Virus record (IMG/VR): IMGVR_UViG_3300025154_000380
Span: 1 to 24,126 of that record
Strand: one strand, 5' to 3'
Source: a virus
Length of the DNA stretch: 24,126 nt
The notes under the pieces are model-generated. The model was not told the DNA's origin, did not search any database, and saw only the letters and a list, made by a program, of their open reading frames with translations. Both the position numbers and the translations under genes were made by a program. The first letter of the stretch is position 1. Each line of letters begins with the position of its first letter. Below are positions 15,723-22,731 of the stretch, piece by piece.

Positions 15723-16057
15723 GAATAAAACCCCTTTTCTTCCTCTCTTGCGTTGCGTTCCTCGGCAGTTTCTACCTGTTTTACATCGTCCTCATGCGTA
15801 CCTTCGGGGTATTCAAGGGGAATGTCAACGCCCTCTAGGGATAGGACTGCTCGCATAAGTTTAAGTTGTGTATCGACAAGAGTTTTGATTGTGTCGGCAT
15901 CCACTTCGGTAGGGTCATTAATAAACGATATTTTACCAACTTCATTGCTCATGTCGGTAATGTTCAAGAAAGGGAAAGTAGCTAAAGAAACAACAACTTG
16001 ATGTAAAGCATCAATCTGATCGTCAAGTACCTTTTTATATTTAAGAATATCTACCAT
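15719..16057 (-). CDS. Small unknown phage protein, 112 aa
   Basis: I place the start at ATG 16057, because AAGGGAGAACC lies 4-10 bases upstream; the frame could extend six codons to a TTG at 16075, but that codon is within the Shine-Dalgarno area. The product is helical (YKKVLDDQIDALHQVVVSLA, LKLMRAVLSLEGV) with an acidic, Glu-rich end. It overlaps the gene before by 17 bases and the one after by 4. There is no recognisable motif. Confidence 0.72.
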   Translation of the reverse strand: MVDILKYKKVLDDQIDALHQVVVSLATFPFLNITDMSNEVGKISFINDPTEVDADTIKTLVDTQLKLMRAVLSLEGVDIPLEYPEGTHEDDVKQVETAEERNAREEEKGFYS

Positions 16058-16550
16058 TATAGGTTCTCCCTTCAATCAGAAAATCAACTCCATACCTAGG
16101 TACATAGTATTTTTCAAACATATTCTTATCTTTTAACCAGATAACTTCTTCCGGTCTAGTAGGTTTTTTGTAAAAACCAACAAATTCTTCATATTCTTCT
16201 GGAGTTATACTAGAATCGTTATATCCACACTGTATACGAGTAATTAAATAAGACCAATCATCGCAATCAATAACTGGGCCAATATTACCCGAAGTAACAC
16301 GCCTAACAAATACTCTCTTTCCTAAAGATTTTTGATATTCAATTTCATCTATAACCATTTTTATGTGAGCAGGAACTAGTTCATCTACATGGTAAACCAT
16401 TTTTAACTTATCAAGAGTTCTGTACTTTCTTCCTGGTTTCCATAATGCTGTTATCATTTTTATAGCATTTTCACATCCAAGAGCAACATCCAGTACGTGA
16501 GATTGCGGCATTGATAATAAATAATTCCTAAATTCTTGCAATGTTTTCAT
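16041..16550 (-). CDS. Unknown phage protein, 169 aa
   Basis: The product has 169 residues and starts at ATG 16550 after GAAGGAGAAAACTCAA, inside the end of the upstream gene (23-base overlap). Features are a helical beginning (LQEFRNYLLSMP), a basic middle and an aromatic-rich end (DNMFEKYY-like, VPRYGVDFLIEGRTYNG). No enzyme signature is seen. The dense overlaps here, with adjacent genes sharing bases, suggest the block is translated as a coupled unit. Confidence 0.75.
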   Translation of the reverse strand: MKTLQEFRNYLLSMPQSHVLDVALGCENAIKMITALWKPGRKYRTLDKLKMVYHVDELVPAHIKMVIDEIEYQKSLGKRVFVRRVTSGNIGPVIDCDDWSYLITRIQCGYNDSSITPEEYEEFVGFYKKPTRPEEVIWLKDKNMFEKYYVPRYGVDFLIEGRTYNGRYS

Positions 16551-16830
16551 TTGAGTTTTCTCCTTCTGGATTATTGAATATAATCGTACTTATATCTTGT
16601 GGATTAGACATATCTATACCAACAAAATATTGTGATATGCGATAAATAGCATCAATTAGAGTCTGCATCTTTTTCACTTTCTCTAATGCGCTATTACAAT
16701 CACCGAGGTCAATTCCTCGTACTTGCTTACCTAATGGTGCTTCTCCATTAAGTTCTCCGTCAGCACCATAAAATTTTACGACCATTGTTATTTGAGAAAC
16801 CTTTTCCGCATTTTCAAATACATGATCCAT
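16528..16830 (-). CDS. Small phage protein, tandem paralogue of 16830..17108
   Basis: The product has 100 residues. It shares with the gene just upstream the layout KV(S)...V(R/K)G(I/M)xL, then LEKVKKMQTLIDAIYRISQYFVGID, matching LQEKVKAIQEITRAVYWKMQELIGIE. Both have an N-terminal beta hairpin and a long helix. They are therefore probably the products of a tandem duplication. It starts at ATG sharing one base with the TAA of its partner. The function is unknown; a heterodimer is possible. Confidence 0.75.
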   Translation of the reverse strand: MDHVFENAEKVSQITMVVKFYGADGELNGEAPLGKQVRGIDLGDCNSALEKVKKMQTLIDAIYRISQYFVGIDMSNPQDISTIIFNNPEGENSNENIARI

Positions 16831-17108
16831 TATAGGTTATCCCTTATAGAAGTATTAGATTTTTCTTCTAAACCTTCAATTTTTTGAAATGTTATTGAAC
16901 TGTACTCAATCCCGATTAACTCCTGCATTTTCCAATAAACAGCCCTTGTGATTTCTTGAATTGCTTTTACTTTCTCCTGTAAATTTTTGTAATTACTTAA
17001 TCTCATTCCTTTTACATATGTTTTTAATGGTACTTCTTCTCCTGTCTTATCGTCAAAGGTATAAGTAGATACCTTTGCACCTATACAAACAATACTGTCA
17101 TCTTGCAT
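16830..17108 (-). CDS. Small phage protein, tandem paralogue of 16528..16830
   Basis: The product has 92 residues and starts at ATG 17108, 24 bases after the large terminase stop, behind AGGGAGGACTTAAAAT. The N-terminal half is beta (VCIGAKVSTYTFDDKTGEEV), the second half is one long helix containing the shared EKVKxxQ core. Its position next to terL is not evidence enough for a packaging role. Both paralogues lack Cys pairs or catalytic motifs. Confidence 0.75.
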   Translation of the reverse strand: MQDDSIVCIGAKVSTYTFDDKTGEEVPLKTYVKGMRLSNYKNLQEKVKAIQEITRAVYWKMQELIGIEYSSITFQKIEGLEEKSNTSIRDNL

Positions 17109-17132
17109 ATTTTAAGTCCTCCCTTTTTAATG

Positions 17133-18779
17133 TTACATTCCGTAGAATCCCGGTAATCCTTCTTGTTCCTCATCGTCCTCATCTTCTGCCCATTGTTCCA
17201 TTGACTGAGCATTCAACCTTCTGCCCTTATCTTGACCAGGGAGAAAGGGAATGCTGTCGTTATTCTTAAAGGCAGTAGTCATATGAATATGTACTCCGAT
17301 AGCACACATTATAATTACATCATCATGCTGCCCACCCCTTGCCGCTTCTTTTCCGTTTGGGTGTCGGACAAAATTCATCGCTTCATCAACAAAGCGTTTC
17401 CAATAACACTCGAATACTCCTTCACGCACAACCTTTTTAATGGCATCAACGATTAACGGACGAGTCTTAGGAGTTGTATACCATCCTAGCTTCTGCCTTG
17501 TTTGGTCGCTGCGCTTATCGTAAACTTGCGTTCTGTATATATCATAGTAAACACGTTTAAGGTGACTGATTGTAGTTAGACCATGATTATTGCCCTCCGG
17601 TACTAGCATAGGCAGACCGTAGTATACGGCTAGTCTGTGCATATAGTCGGCTAAAACGTCCGGTTCAACGTGTCCATGATAGACAGCATCTAACCTTAAT
17701 CTATGCCGGTTAACAACGCCCACAGCATCGAAGTCGCCATGCTCTAAACCTTCGGCAACGTCAGCAGGTATTAGATATTCCGCGCCCTTCTCAGGATGGA
17801 ACCATATCTCGTATTCGCCCTTTTCTTCGGGTTGCCAATAGACTTGTACCTTTGCCGGACTTGTCCATATGAGGTTTCCACGCTCGCCGGGATAGCAGTT
17901 CTTCTGCATTTCAGCTATTCTGCCGATATTAAAAGAACATTTACCGGGCATAATAAAACGCCCATATTTCCGCGCTTCTAACTCCGCCTCATCCATAGAC
18001 GCTTCAAGGCGTTTCTTTTCATTTGCTGATAAATAAGGGTTATCGTTCCATTCAACCATTATCAAGAATATTTCATCGTCACGTTTTTCAATAGGTTTCG
18101 AGTCATTAAGATAGATGTCGTTATATACCCATGTCATACCTTGTAGCGGAGTCATTGTTCCAAATAAATCACCCTCGGTATCCATAAGGCGCATCATTAT
18201 TTCCGTGTATATATCCTTGGGACTTTCTTCGTCAAGCCACGCCCAATGCTGAGATGAACCTTGAAACTTCTCTCTGCCTTGGTCGTAGGACTTAAATCCG
18301 ATAATCCCACCCCCGACAAGGCGTATAGTGTCGATAATGCCTGTACTGCGGTAGGTTATCTTTTTAATCTCCCTTAATGGCAATAATCCAGGTATTCCGG
18401 TTTCAACATCACCCAATATTTTCTTTTGAGTAACGTCCCTTTGTACCTCGAAGGATACTGAACATACCCAACCACGGGTAGGTTTTCCGCCAAAACGAGT
18501 TATCAGAGGTTCGTACTTCTCTCTTAAATCATCCGGCCAATCTATAAGATAAGGGCGTATTCTCTCACCTAATGCAAGGAATACTGCCCTAATTGCGCCA
18601 GATTCCGTTTTTCCTGTACGATTCCCACCCAGTATCCAGCTATTCCTTTTATTGGATAATAGAAACTTTTCTTGCTTATCGTAGGGCCGGATAAAACGAA
18701 TATGTTCTTCTTTTTGCCGCCGTTCTAGTTCATTAATAAACCGTAACGCTTCTTTTTCCTTTGCTGTTAGTTTTGCCAT
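17133..18779 (-). CDS. terL: Terminase large subunit (packaging ATPase-nuclease)
   Basis: The product has 548 residues, a normal length. ATPase part: Walker A GGNRTGKTES at residues 51-60, Walker B WAWLDEE at about 179-185, and the coupling motif GTMTPL at 207-212. Nuclease part (RNase H-like): an acidic residue at D340 in PADVAEG, E395 in VPEGNN, and the paired Asp in GQHDDVII at 486-487. It pumps DNA into the procapsid through the portal and cuts the concatemer. All key residues are present. It starts at ATG with GGTGA upstream, directly after a fibre-like gene rather than after terS, with which it is normally adjacent. Confidence 0.96.
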   Translation of the reverse strand: MAKLTAKEKEALRFINELERRQKEEHIRFIRPYDKQEKFLLSNKRNSWILGGNRTGKTESGAIRAVFLALGERIRPYLIDWPDDLREKYEPLITRFGGKPTRGWVCSVSFEVQRDVTQKKILGDVETGIPGLLPLREIKKITYRSTGIIDTIRLVGGGIIGFKSYDQGREKFQGSSQHWAWLDEESPKDIYTEIMMRLMDTEGDLFGTMTPLQGMTWVYNDIYLNDSKPIEKRDDEIFLIMVEWNDNPYLSANEKKRLEASMDEAELEARKYGRFIMPGKCSFNIGRIAEMQKNCYPGERGNLIWTSPAKVQVYWQPEEKGEYEIWFHPEKGAEYLIPADVAEGLEHGDFDAVGVVNRHRLRLDAVYHGHVEPDVLADYMHRLAVYYGLPMLVPEGNNHGLTTISHLKRVYYDIYRTQVYDKRSDQTRQKLGWYTTPKTRPLIVDAIKKVVREGVFECYWKRFVDEAMNFVRHPNGKEAARGGQHDDVIIMCAIGVHIHMTTAFKNNDSIPFLPGQDKGRRLNAQSMEQWAEDEDDEEQEGLPGFYGM

Positions 18780-18794
18780 GTTGTCACCTAAACG

Positions 18795-19523
18795 CTATGC
18801 AGTAGCCAACGTACCTTCCAACTGAACCATAAACGCCGGTGGGTTAGCATTTGTGCCGTTAGTAATAGAAAACTTAACTATCTCACCTGCCGCCAATATC
18901 TTGTAGGTTGCGGATAATGCGCCTAAACTTGCCGCCGTACCGGATGCCGGAAACGCTGTTCCAGTATTGTATGTTTTGGTAACGATAGCACTTGAACCAT
19001 TCTTAACCACGACAACGCAGGTATTAGAATCGTCAATACCTGCCGGTGCGCCCTGAGATAGTACTTTAATGTCGGTTAATGTTAGTGCGTAACCAGTAGG
19101 TATTACCAGTAGTGGTCTATCTGCTATGTCTGCATCTGCTGATAAATCCTCAATTTGATAGGAGAATATTTTAGCATTAGCAGCGTTTAGTTGCGCTGCG
19201 GTTATAGTGGAACTTGCTAGTTTATTTAACTCTGCAGCGGTTGCTGTAACCGAAGTTCCTGCAGCTGCACCTAGTTTTAAGTCTGCTACTGCCAATACAT
19301 CTACGTTTTTATTGGTTCCTAAAACGAGTGCCTTACCTGCTACCGCTGTACCGGCAACTGATGTGTCGATTAAATTAAGTTCTGCTGCCGATGCGGTTAC
19401 TGCTGTACCGGATTGATATAGCACACCTGTTGGACCTGCTACCTGTACCTCTGCACCTTCTGGACCGGCGAATAATCCTTCTTCGCCGGATGGTTTGCCG
19501 ATGTGTGTATATTCTTTTGCCAT
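18795..19523 (-). CDS. Fibre- or decoration-like virion protein with AELN repeats
   Basis: The product has 242 residues. Residues about 25-125 hold repeats of the type AVTASAAELNLID and SVTATAAELNKLA, then ITAAQLNAAN, a pattern common in phage tail-fibre shafts and capsid proteins. The C-terminal 115 residues form a beta-sandwich-like domain (PLLVIPTGYALTLTDIKVLS, CVVVVKNGSSAIVTKTYNT, KILAAGEIVKFSITNG). It starts at ATG behind GGAGGAACAATCA and ends 15 bases before terL. The place upstream of terL is unusual for a virion gene; a head fibre or decoration protein is most likely. Confidence 0.8.
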   Translation of the reverse strand: MAKEYTHIGKPSGEEGLFAGPEGAEVQVAGPTGVLYQSGTAVTASAAELNLIDTSVAGTAVAGKALVLGTNKNVDVLAVADLKLGAAAGTSVTATAAELNKLASSTITAAQLNAANAKIFSYQIEDLSADADIADRPLLVIPTGYALTLTDIKVLSQGAPAGIDDSNTCVVVVKNGSSAIVTKTYNTGTAFPASGTAASLGALSATYKILAAGEIVKFSITNGTNANPPAFMVQLEGTLATA

Positions 19524-19536
19524 TGATTGTTCCTCC

Positions 19537-19872
19537 TTAGAATGTTAATTTATTATCCTTAAGTACCTGATATAATCCTGCTTCGAGTGCCGTTATTTGC
19601 CGATGTTCTAAATTAATTTCAAGACTTTGATTAATTGCCTCAATTATCTCATGCAGAAAAGTTGATTCAATCTGACTTTGAGTTTTATTTTTATTTACTC
19701 GGATAGTATTGGTGTTTGGATTCATGCTACCATAATTGCTTGTTTCGTTATCGTCAAGCATAATGACTTTGAAATCATGCCCAAGGATTTTAAGGCTATT
19801 TGGTATTTTAGGGCCAATCCATTCACATGCCAATCCTTCCGGAAATTTATGCTCAGAGCAATTCATGCACAT
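19537..19872 (-). CDS. Minimal zincin-like phage metalloprotease (HExxE)
   Basis: The product has 111 residues. Residues about 69-110 carry FLHEIIEAINQSLEIN, then LEHRQITALEAGLYQVLKDN: an HExxE helix followed by a Glu/His-containing segment. Small phage proteins with this HEIIEAI core and the LYQVLKDN ending recur in phage genomes and look like zincin/ImmA-type peptidases reduced to a minimum. The N-terminus has MCMNCSEH, a CxxC. If active, it would cut a host or phage protein; activity is not shown by sequence. Start: ATG 19872 after the repeated leader ACCGAGGACGGTG. Confidence 0.75.
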   Translation of the reverse strand: MCMNCSEHKFPEGLACEWIGPKIPNSLKILGHDFKVIMLDDNETSNYGSMNPNTNTIRVNKNKTQSQIESTFLHEIIEAINQSLEINLEHRQITALEAGLYQVLKDNKLTF

Positions 19873-19878
19873 TCTTTA

Positions 19879-19894
19879 CACCGTCCTCGGTATT
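19879..19894 (-). repeat. Repeated gene leader ACCGAGGACGGTG, copy 3
   Basis: Thirteen bases are identical to those at 14351..14367 and 14653..14669, 5 kb away, again just upstream of a start codon and just after a TAA. A weaker relative (ACCGAGAACGGAGGTG) leads the gene at 21001. Confidence 0.65.
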
Positions 19895-19899
19895 TTTAT

Positions 19900-20166
19900 T
19901 TAACAGTCCCATTTATCCAGGGCTAATTTCTTCCTCGTTGGTCTGCCCTTTTCATCCTTCATAGGTCCCGGCATACCACCCATACGAGCACAGAAGGACT
20001 TTCTTCTTGCCGCTGATTTAGGTGATTTTTTAGCTTGTTCCTTAGATACGGGAGGTTTAAGATTACTGCCGGGGTTTTCTTTTTCGTAGGACTTACGACC
20101 TTTCTCTGTTAATCCTCCAGTTTTACTTTTCCCTTCTGCCCTAGTCCAAGCAGGAGTTTTAGGCAT
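19900..20166 (-). CDS. DUF6321-like small basic phage protein
   Basis: The product has 88 residues, very basic. The layout AWTRAEGKSKTGGLTEKGRKSYEKENPGSNLKPPV, then a Lys/Ser linker and RRKSFCARMGGMPGPMKDEKGRPTRKKLALDKWDC, matches the family of small phage proteins that I know as DUF6321 (conserved AWTRxEGK, GGLxxKGRxSY, RxSFxARMxGMPGP and the closing W). The function of the family is not known to me; DNA binding or a virion role is possible. It starts at ATG behind AGGTGGTGACAAT, 17 bases after the CxxC gene. Confidence 0.85.
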   Translation of the reverse strand: MPKTPAWTRAEGKSKTGGLTEKGRKSYEKENPGSNLKPPVSKEQAKKSPKSAARRKSFCARMGGMPGPMKDEKGRPTRKKLALDKWDC

Positions 20167-20182
20167 ATTGTCACCACCTGTT

Positions 20183-20626
20183 TTAGTCTATAAATTTAGG
20201 TATCAATAAACCACTTTCCGTTTCCTCTACATATATATCTATATCATTTACAACATCATCAACGGTAACAGACTTAGTTATCTTTGGACTACTATCACAA
20301 CTTGTATCAGACTCCATATTGATATACTCGTATTCGGAGAATCCTTCGCACAATAATTCATCTTGCCTACCATATACTCCATCTACATATAGATTGCCGT
20401 TACTCTCCGAACAATGATCATCTGACCATGCAAACCAATCATGTCCTTCATGTTCAATAAGACATTTATGGAAATTTTGATTCTTAGACAAACTCTTGTT
20501 TTCACCATCTAAGGCATCGTATTCTTTAATTGTTCCTACATGATCAAGCCAACTTAAATATGAACCATATCCAAGATAATAAGTCTTTTTGCAGTCAACA
20601 CAGGTGAAATTTCCACTCCTACCCAT
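20183..20626 (-). CDS. Putative zinc-binding accessory protein (CxxC...HEGH), paralogue 2
   Basis: The product has 147 residues. FTCVDCKKTYYLGYGSYLSW at residues 7-26 and LIEHEGHDWFAWSDDH at about 57-72 match the two blocks of the protein at 13908..14345. Residues further on are acidic and carry no clear domain. The two Cys and the His pair may bind zinc. The start is ATG 20626 with AGGGGTG about 8 bases upstream. It has an insertion of about 20 residues between the two blocks relative to its paralogue. Function unknown. Confidence 0.8.
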   Translation of the reverse strand: MGRSGNFTCVDCKKTYYLGYGSYLSWLDHVGTIKEYDALDGENKSLSKNQNFHKCLIEHEGHDWFAWSDDHCSESNGNLYVDGVYGRQDELLCEGFSEYEYINMESDTSCDSSPKITKSVTVDDVVNDIDIYVEETESGLLIPKFID

Positions 20627-20707
20627 ACACTACACCCCTGTTCTCAGTGGTCTCGGAATTTATAGAGAAATTTTTAAAAATTTTAGGTTGCCGGAAAAAT
20701 GGTTTTT

Positions 20708-21001
20708 CTAATCTGAAATGGGGATGGGGTGGTACTGTAATTCCGCTATCCTTAACTCTATGTCATTCTTAATAATGTTCATTGCATCATCGAATCTGCC
20801 GTTAACAATAACCTCTCTGCCGATAGATATGTTAATATCGTACCTGTCGGATGACTGGTTCTTAGATGCAGTAACCTTAATAAAGTCAGATAGGTATAGT
20901 TCATTTGTAGGTTTCTGGGAATATAGTTCGTTGACATACTTATCAAACGACTTCTTTATTTCGGGAGATAGTTCTTTTTGCCAGTTAGATGATGTTAGCA
21001 C
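20708..21001 (-). CDS. Small unknown phage protein, 97 aa
   Basis: The product has 97 residues and starts at GTG 21001, with AACGGAGGTG about 6 bases upstream; the ATG one base before would be out of frame and stop at once. It is helical at both ends with a central beta hairpin (DRYDINISIGREVIVNGRFDDA). No motif known to me. It is the first gene after the long non-coding stretch behind terS. Confidence 0.7.
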   Translation of the reverse strand: MLTSSNWQKELSPEIKKSFDKYVNELYSQKPTNELYLSDFIKVTASKNQSSDRYDINISIGREVIVNGRFDDAMNIIKNDIELRIAELQYHPIPISD

Positions 21002-21371
21002 ATTGACACCTCCGTTCTCGGTTGATGGATAATGGATGTTTTAATATGAATGATATAGATTGTTGATAAAATTTATAAATTGGTGTGATCTGTGTTGGTA
21101 CTATATATACTAATGCAACCCCACCCCCGGTACCGATTGTCTCATAGGGGGGGTGATCGCACAGGCACAGCTACAGGGCCGGCGCACAGGCCAGCACAAT
21201 GGTACAATGTAGGTTAACAACCCTAGGGTTGCGACTACTACAAATAATGGTAGATTGTCTTTTTGGGGTGGACTACTGCCGGTTTTATTATTGACAGCTT
21301 CAAGAAACCCAGTAAACACAAGGCCTACAGCGTTTTAGGTAGTTAACATAATATTTATTATCGGTACTTAG
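21002..21371 (-). other. 370-base mostly non-coding stretch after terS with GC-rich patch
   Basis: The part 21112..21200 is GC-rich within an AT-rich genome: runs of C and G (CCCCACCCCCGG, GGGGGGG), two copies of CGCACAGGC and GGCCGGCGC. A perfect 14-bp palindrome CAACCCTAGGGTTG lies at 21218..21231. The flanks (21232..21371 and 21002..21110) are AT-rich. A 69-codon minus frame (21110..21319, GTG start) exists with one membrane-like segment but no good ribosome binding site. Next to terS this could be a packaging (cos/pac) site or recombination junction; I see no proof. Confidence 0.5.
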
Positions 21372-21764
21372 TTATTCTCCTAATACTTCCTTGGCTTTTC
21401 GGGCTAATTCTGCAGAAGTGAGTTCCAACTCCACAGGGCCGCCGTCTTTGCCGGTCAGCTGAAGTTGTTGTGTATCGCTCCAGCCGTGGTTTTTCATCCA
21501 AAAAATAGCTCCGGCAGGATTCTTGCCGGAAAACAAGCTAGACTCCACAAAACGCTCTACTTTTGCCTTTGCCTTTTTAAGAACGTGTGAAAACTCTTCT
21601 ACTTCGGACCAATCAATCAGTCCTCGTCTATCCGTCCCAATCGCCAAAGCTAATCCTGTAATTGTTAAAGGTTCGCCCTTTTCTTCACACTCAGCAAAAT
21701 AAGCATCTATTAAAGGTTGCATTTCTTCGCCGCTCTTATATTTTCTCGGTCTACCTCCTGGCAT
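21372..21764 (-). CDS. terS: Terminase small subunit (gp3-like DNA-packaging protein)
   Basis: The product has 130 residues. It begins MPGGRPRKYKSGEEMQPLIDAYFAEC, then GEPLTITGLALAIGTDRRGLIDW (a helix-turn-helix-like DNA-recognition part), a long helix (residues about 57-77) and AGAIFWMKNHGWSD near residues 83-96. This order is that of the P22 gp3-type small terminase family. It binds the packaging site and recruits TerL. It starts at ATG behind GAGGTGAAGTT. Unusually, nearly 2.6 kb and seven genes or spaces separate it from terL. Confidence 0.9.
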   Translation of the reverse strand: MPGGRPRKYKSGEEMQPLIDAYFAECEEKGEPLTITGLALAIGTDRRGLIDWSEVEEFSHVLKKAKAKVERFVESSLFSGKNPAGAIFWMKNHGWSDTQQLQLTGKDGGPVELELTSAELARKAKEVLGE

Positions 21765-21862
21765 AACTTCACCTCATCTCAATACTTCTACAAACAAAAA
21801 AACTCAGCTCTACCCACAAAGCAGGCAAAACTCAATTCTCAATCAAATTTAACCCCTCTCAC

Positions 21863-21911
21863 AGCCCCATACAGCCGAGATAATCATGTTGCAGGTGTTT
21901 TGTACCTGCAA
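21863..21911. repeat. Diverged direct repeat, copy A (with hairpin 21889..21911)
   Basis: This 49-base segment and 23345..23394 share about 70% of bases in the same orientation, including AGCC, CATA, AGCC, GTTTT and TACCTGCAA. Copy A contains a perfect 8-bp inverted repeat TTGCAGGT/ACCTGCAA around a 7-base loop, just after the stop of the 21913..22503 gene; no T tract follows on the minus strand, so it is not a standard terminator. Confidence 0.45.
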
Positions 21912-21912
21912 G

Positions 21913-22503
21913 TTATCCCTTAGCCATATACGACCGGTTAACGTAATAATGACTACCCTTTTTAAACATCACACCGGTATTAATCAACGGATTAACTCTG
22001 TTGTAAGCATTTCGCTTAGTCTCTCCGATTTTTTCAGCTATATCATTAATTGTTAATTTCTCCTTAGTTTTCCGGTCTATTAGTGCACCGCTATGCCAAT
22101 CAATTAAAGGCGCAACCGATATTAAAAAACCTATATCGTTATAACTGAGTCTGTCAGCTAATTCCATTAGTTTTTCGTTATACAGTTTAACGTATGTAGG
22201 TTTATTTGTGCTTCTTTTTTTTGGAGGGTTTTTATTCTCTCCTTTTTTATGCCAAAAACCGTAATATTCGTGTTCTATCTCCGCATCTCTAATGTGAATG
22301 TATTCAGATTGCTTGTCCGGCGCTTCTTCCCTCGTAAATATAGCTTGTGCGGTTGTAGCGTTTACACCTAACGGAAATATACCGTTTTCCGGTTTATTAT
22401 GCCAGACTTCAGCTATCATTTCCCCTGTTTCCGGATCTATAACTTGTCTGCGCTTTCTGCCATAACCAAAGTCATCATCCAGTATCAAGCATCTTTTAAT
22501 CAA
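21913..22503 (-). CDS. Winged-helix-like phage protein, possible replication or regulatory role
   Basis: The product has 196 residues. The C-terminal half (residues about 105-190: LMELADRLSYNDIGFLISVAPLID, then LTINDIAEKIGETKRNAYNRVNPLINTGVMFKKGSHYYVN) is a clear winged helix-turn-helix. The N-terminal half has RQVIDPETGEMIAE, which is like the lead of phage/plasmid initiator or MarR-like HTH proteins. The first start codon is TTG 22503, with AAGTGAG some 11 bases upstream; the weak signals mean the true start may lie further in. It probably binds DNA near the control region at 22.5-22.7 kb. Role unresolved: regulator or replication protein. Confidence 0.72.
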   Translation of the reverse strand: MIKRCLILDDDFGYGRKRRQVIDPETGEMIAEVWHNKPENGIFPLGVNATTAQAIFTREEAPDKQSEYIHIRDAEIEHEYYGFWHKKGENKNPPKKRSTNKPTYVKLYNEKLMELADRLSYNDIGFLISVAPLIDWHSGALIDRKTKEKLTINDIAEKIGETKRNAYNRVNPLINTGVMFKKGSHYYVNRSYMAKG

Positions 22504-22532
22504 ACAAAAATCAACTCACTTTTTCGATATAT

Positions 22533-22562
22533 ATAATAGCAAATCACACCTTAAAACCGCAA
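22533..22562 (-). promoter_or_regulatory. Possible promoter for the winged-helix gene
   Basis: On the minus strand TTGCGG (22562..22557) and TATTAT (22538..22533) are 18 bases apart, placed 30 bases before the TTG start. The match is moderate. Confidence 0.4.
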
Positions 22563-22597
22563 AACCTTGATATTGCTGGGCTAAAGCCTATTTTAGT

Positions 22598-22616
22598 TGT
22601 GAACGAATCGTTCACA
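22598..22616. promoter_or_regulatory. Perfect palindromic operator-like site TGTGAACGA-A-TCGTTCACA
   Basis: Nine-base arms with a single central base form a perfect inverted repeat in otherwise AT-rich non-coding DNA between the sigma-like regulator and the winged-helix gene. This is the form of a binding site for a dimeric repressor or activator. No other copy is seen in the window. Confidence 0.6.
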
Positions 22617-22695
22617 TAGTATTTAATACTAGATACATAAAAAATAAGCTAAATATACATAATTACAACTTCCCCATATTAATATAATACTGCAT

Positions 22696-22710
22696 GTAGT
22701 AAATTACTAC
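22696..22710. promoter_or_regulatory. Palindromic site GTAGTAA-A-TTACTAC
   Basis: A perfect inverted repeat with 7-base arms and one central base, 22 bases beyond the stop of the 22732..23181 gene. It may be another operator. Its short arms and AT content make chance possible. Confidence 0.4.
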
Positions 22711-22731
22711 CCTATACGGTAATTGAAAAAC

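Noticed and set aside
20668-20705. AT-rich inverted repeats (AAATTTTTAAAAATTT and GAAAAA/TTTTTC) after the 20708 gene
   Set aside because: Short AT-only stems are expected by chance here and have no clear terminator form.
21110-21319. 69-codon frame with a membrane-like segment (FVVVATLGLLTYIVPL)
   Set aside because: GTG start with no good ribosome binding site, last third is odd Cys/Pro-rich sequence from GC-rich non-coding DNA. Kept only as a remark in the non-coding entry.
21889-21911. Hairpin after the winged-helix gene as a terminator
   Set aside because: Perfect 8-bp stem, but no T tract follows on either strand; reported only as part of a repeat.
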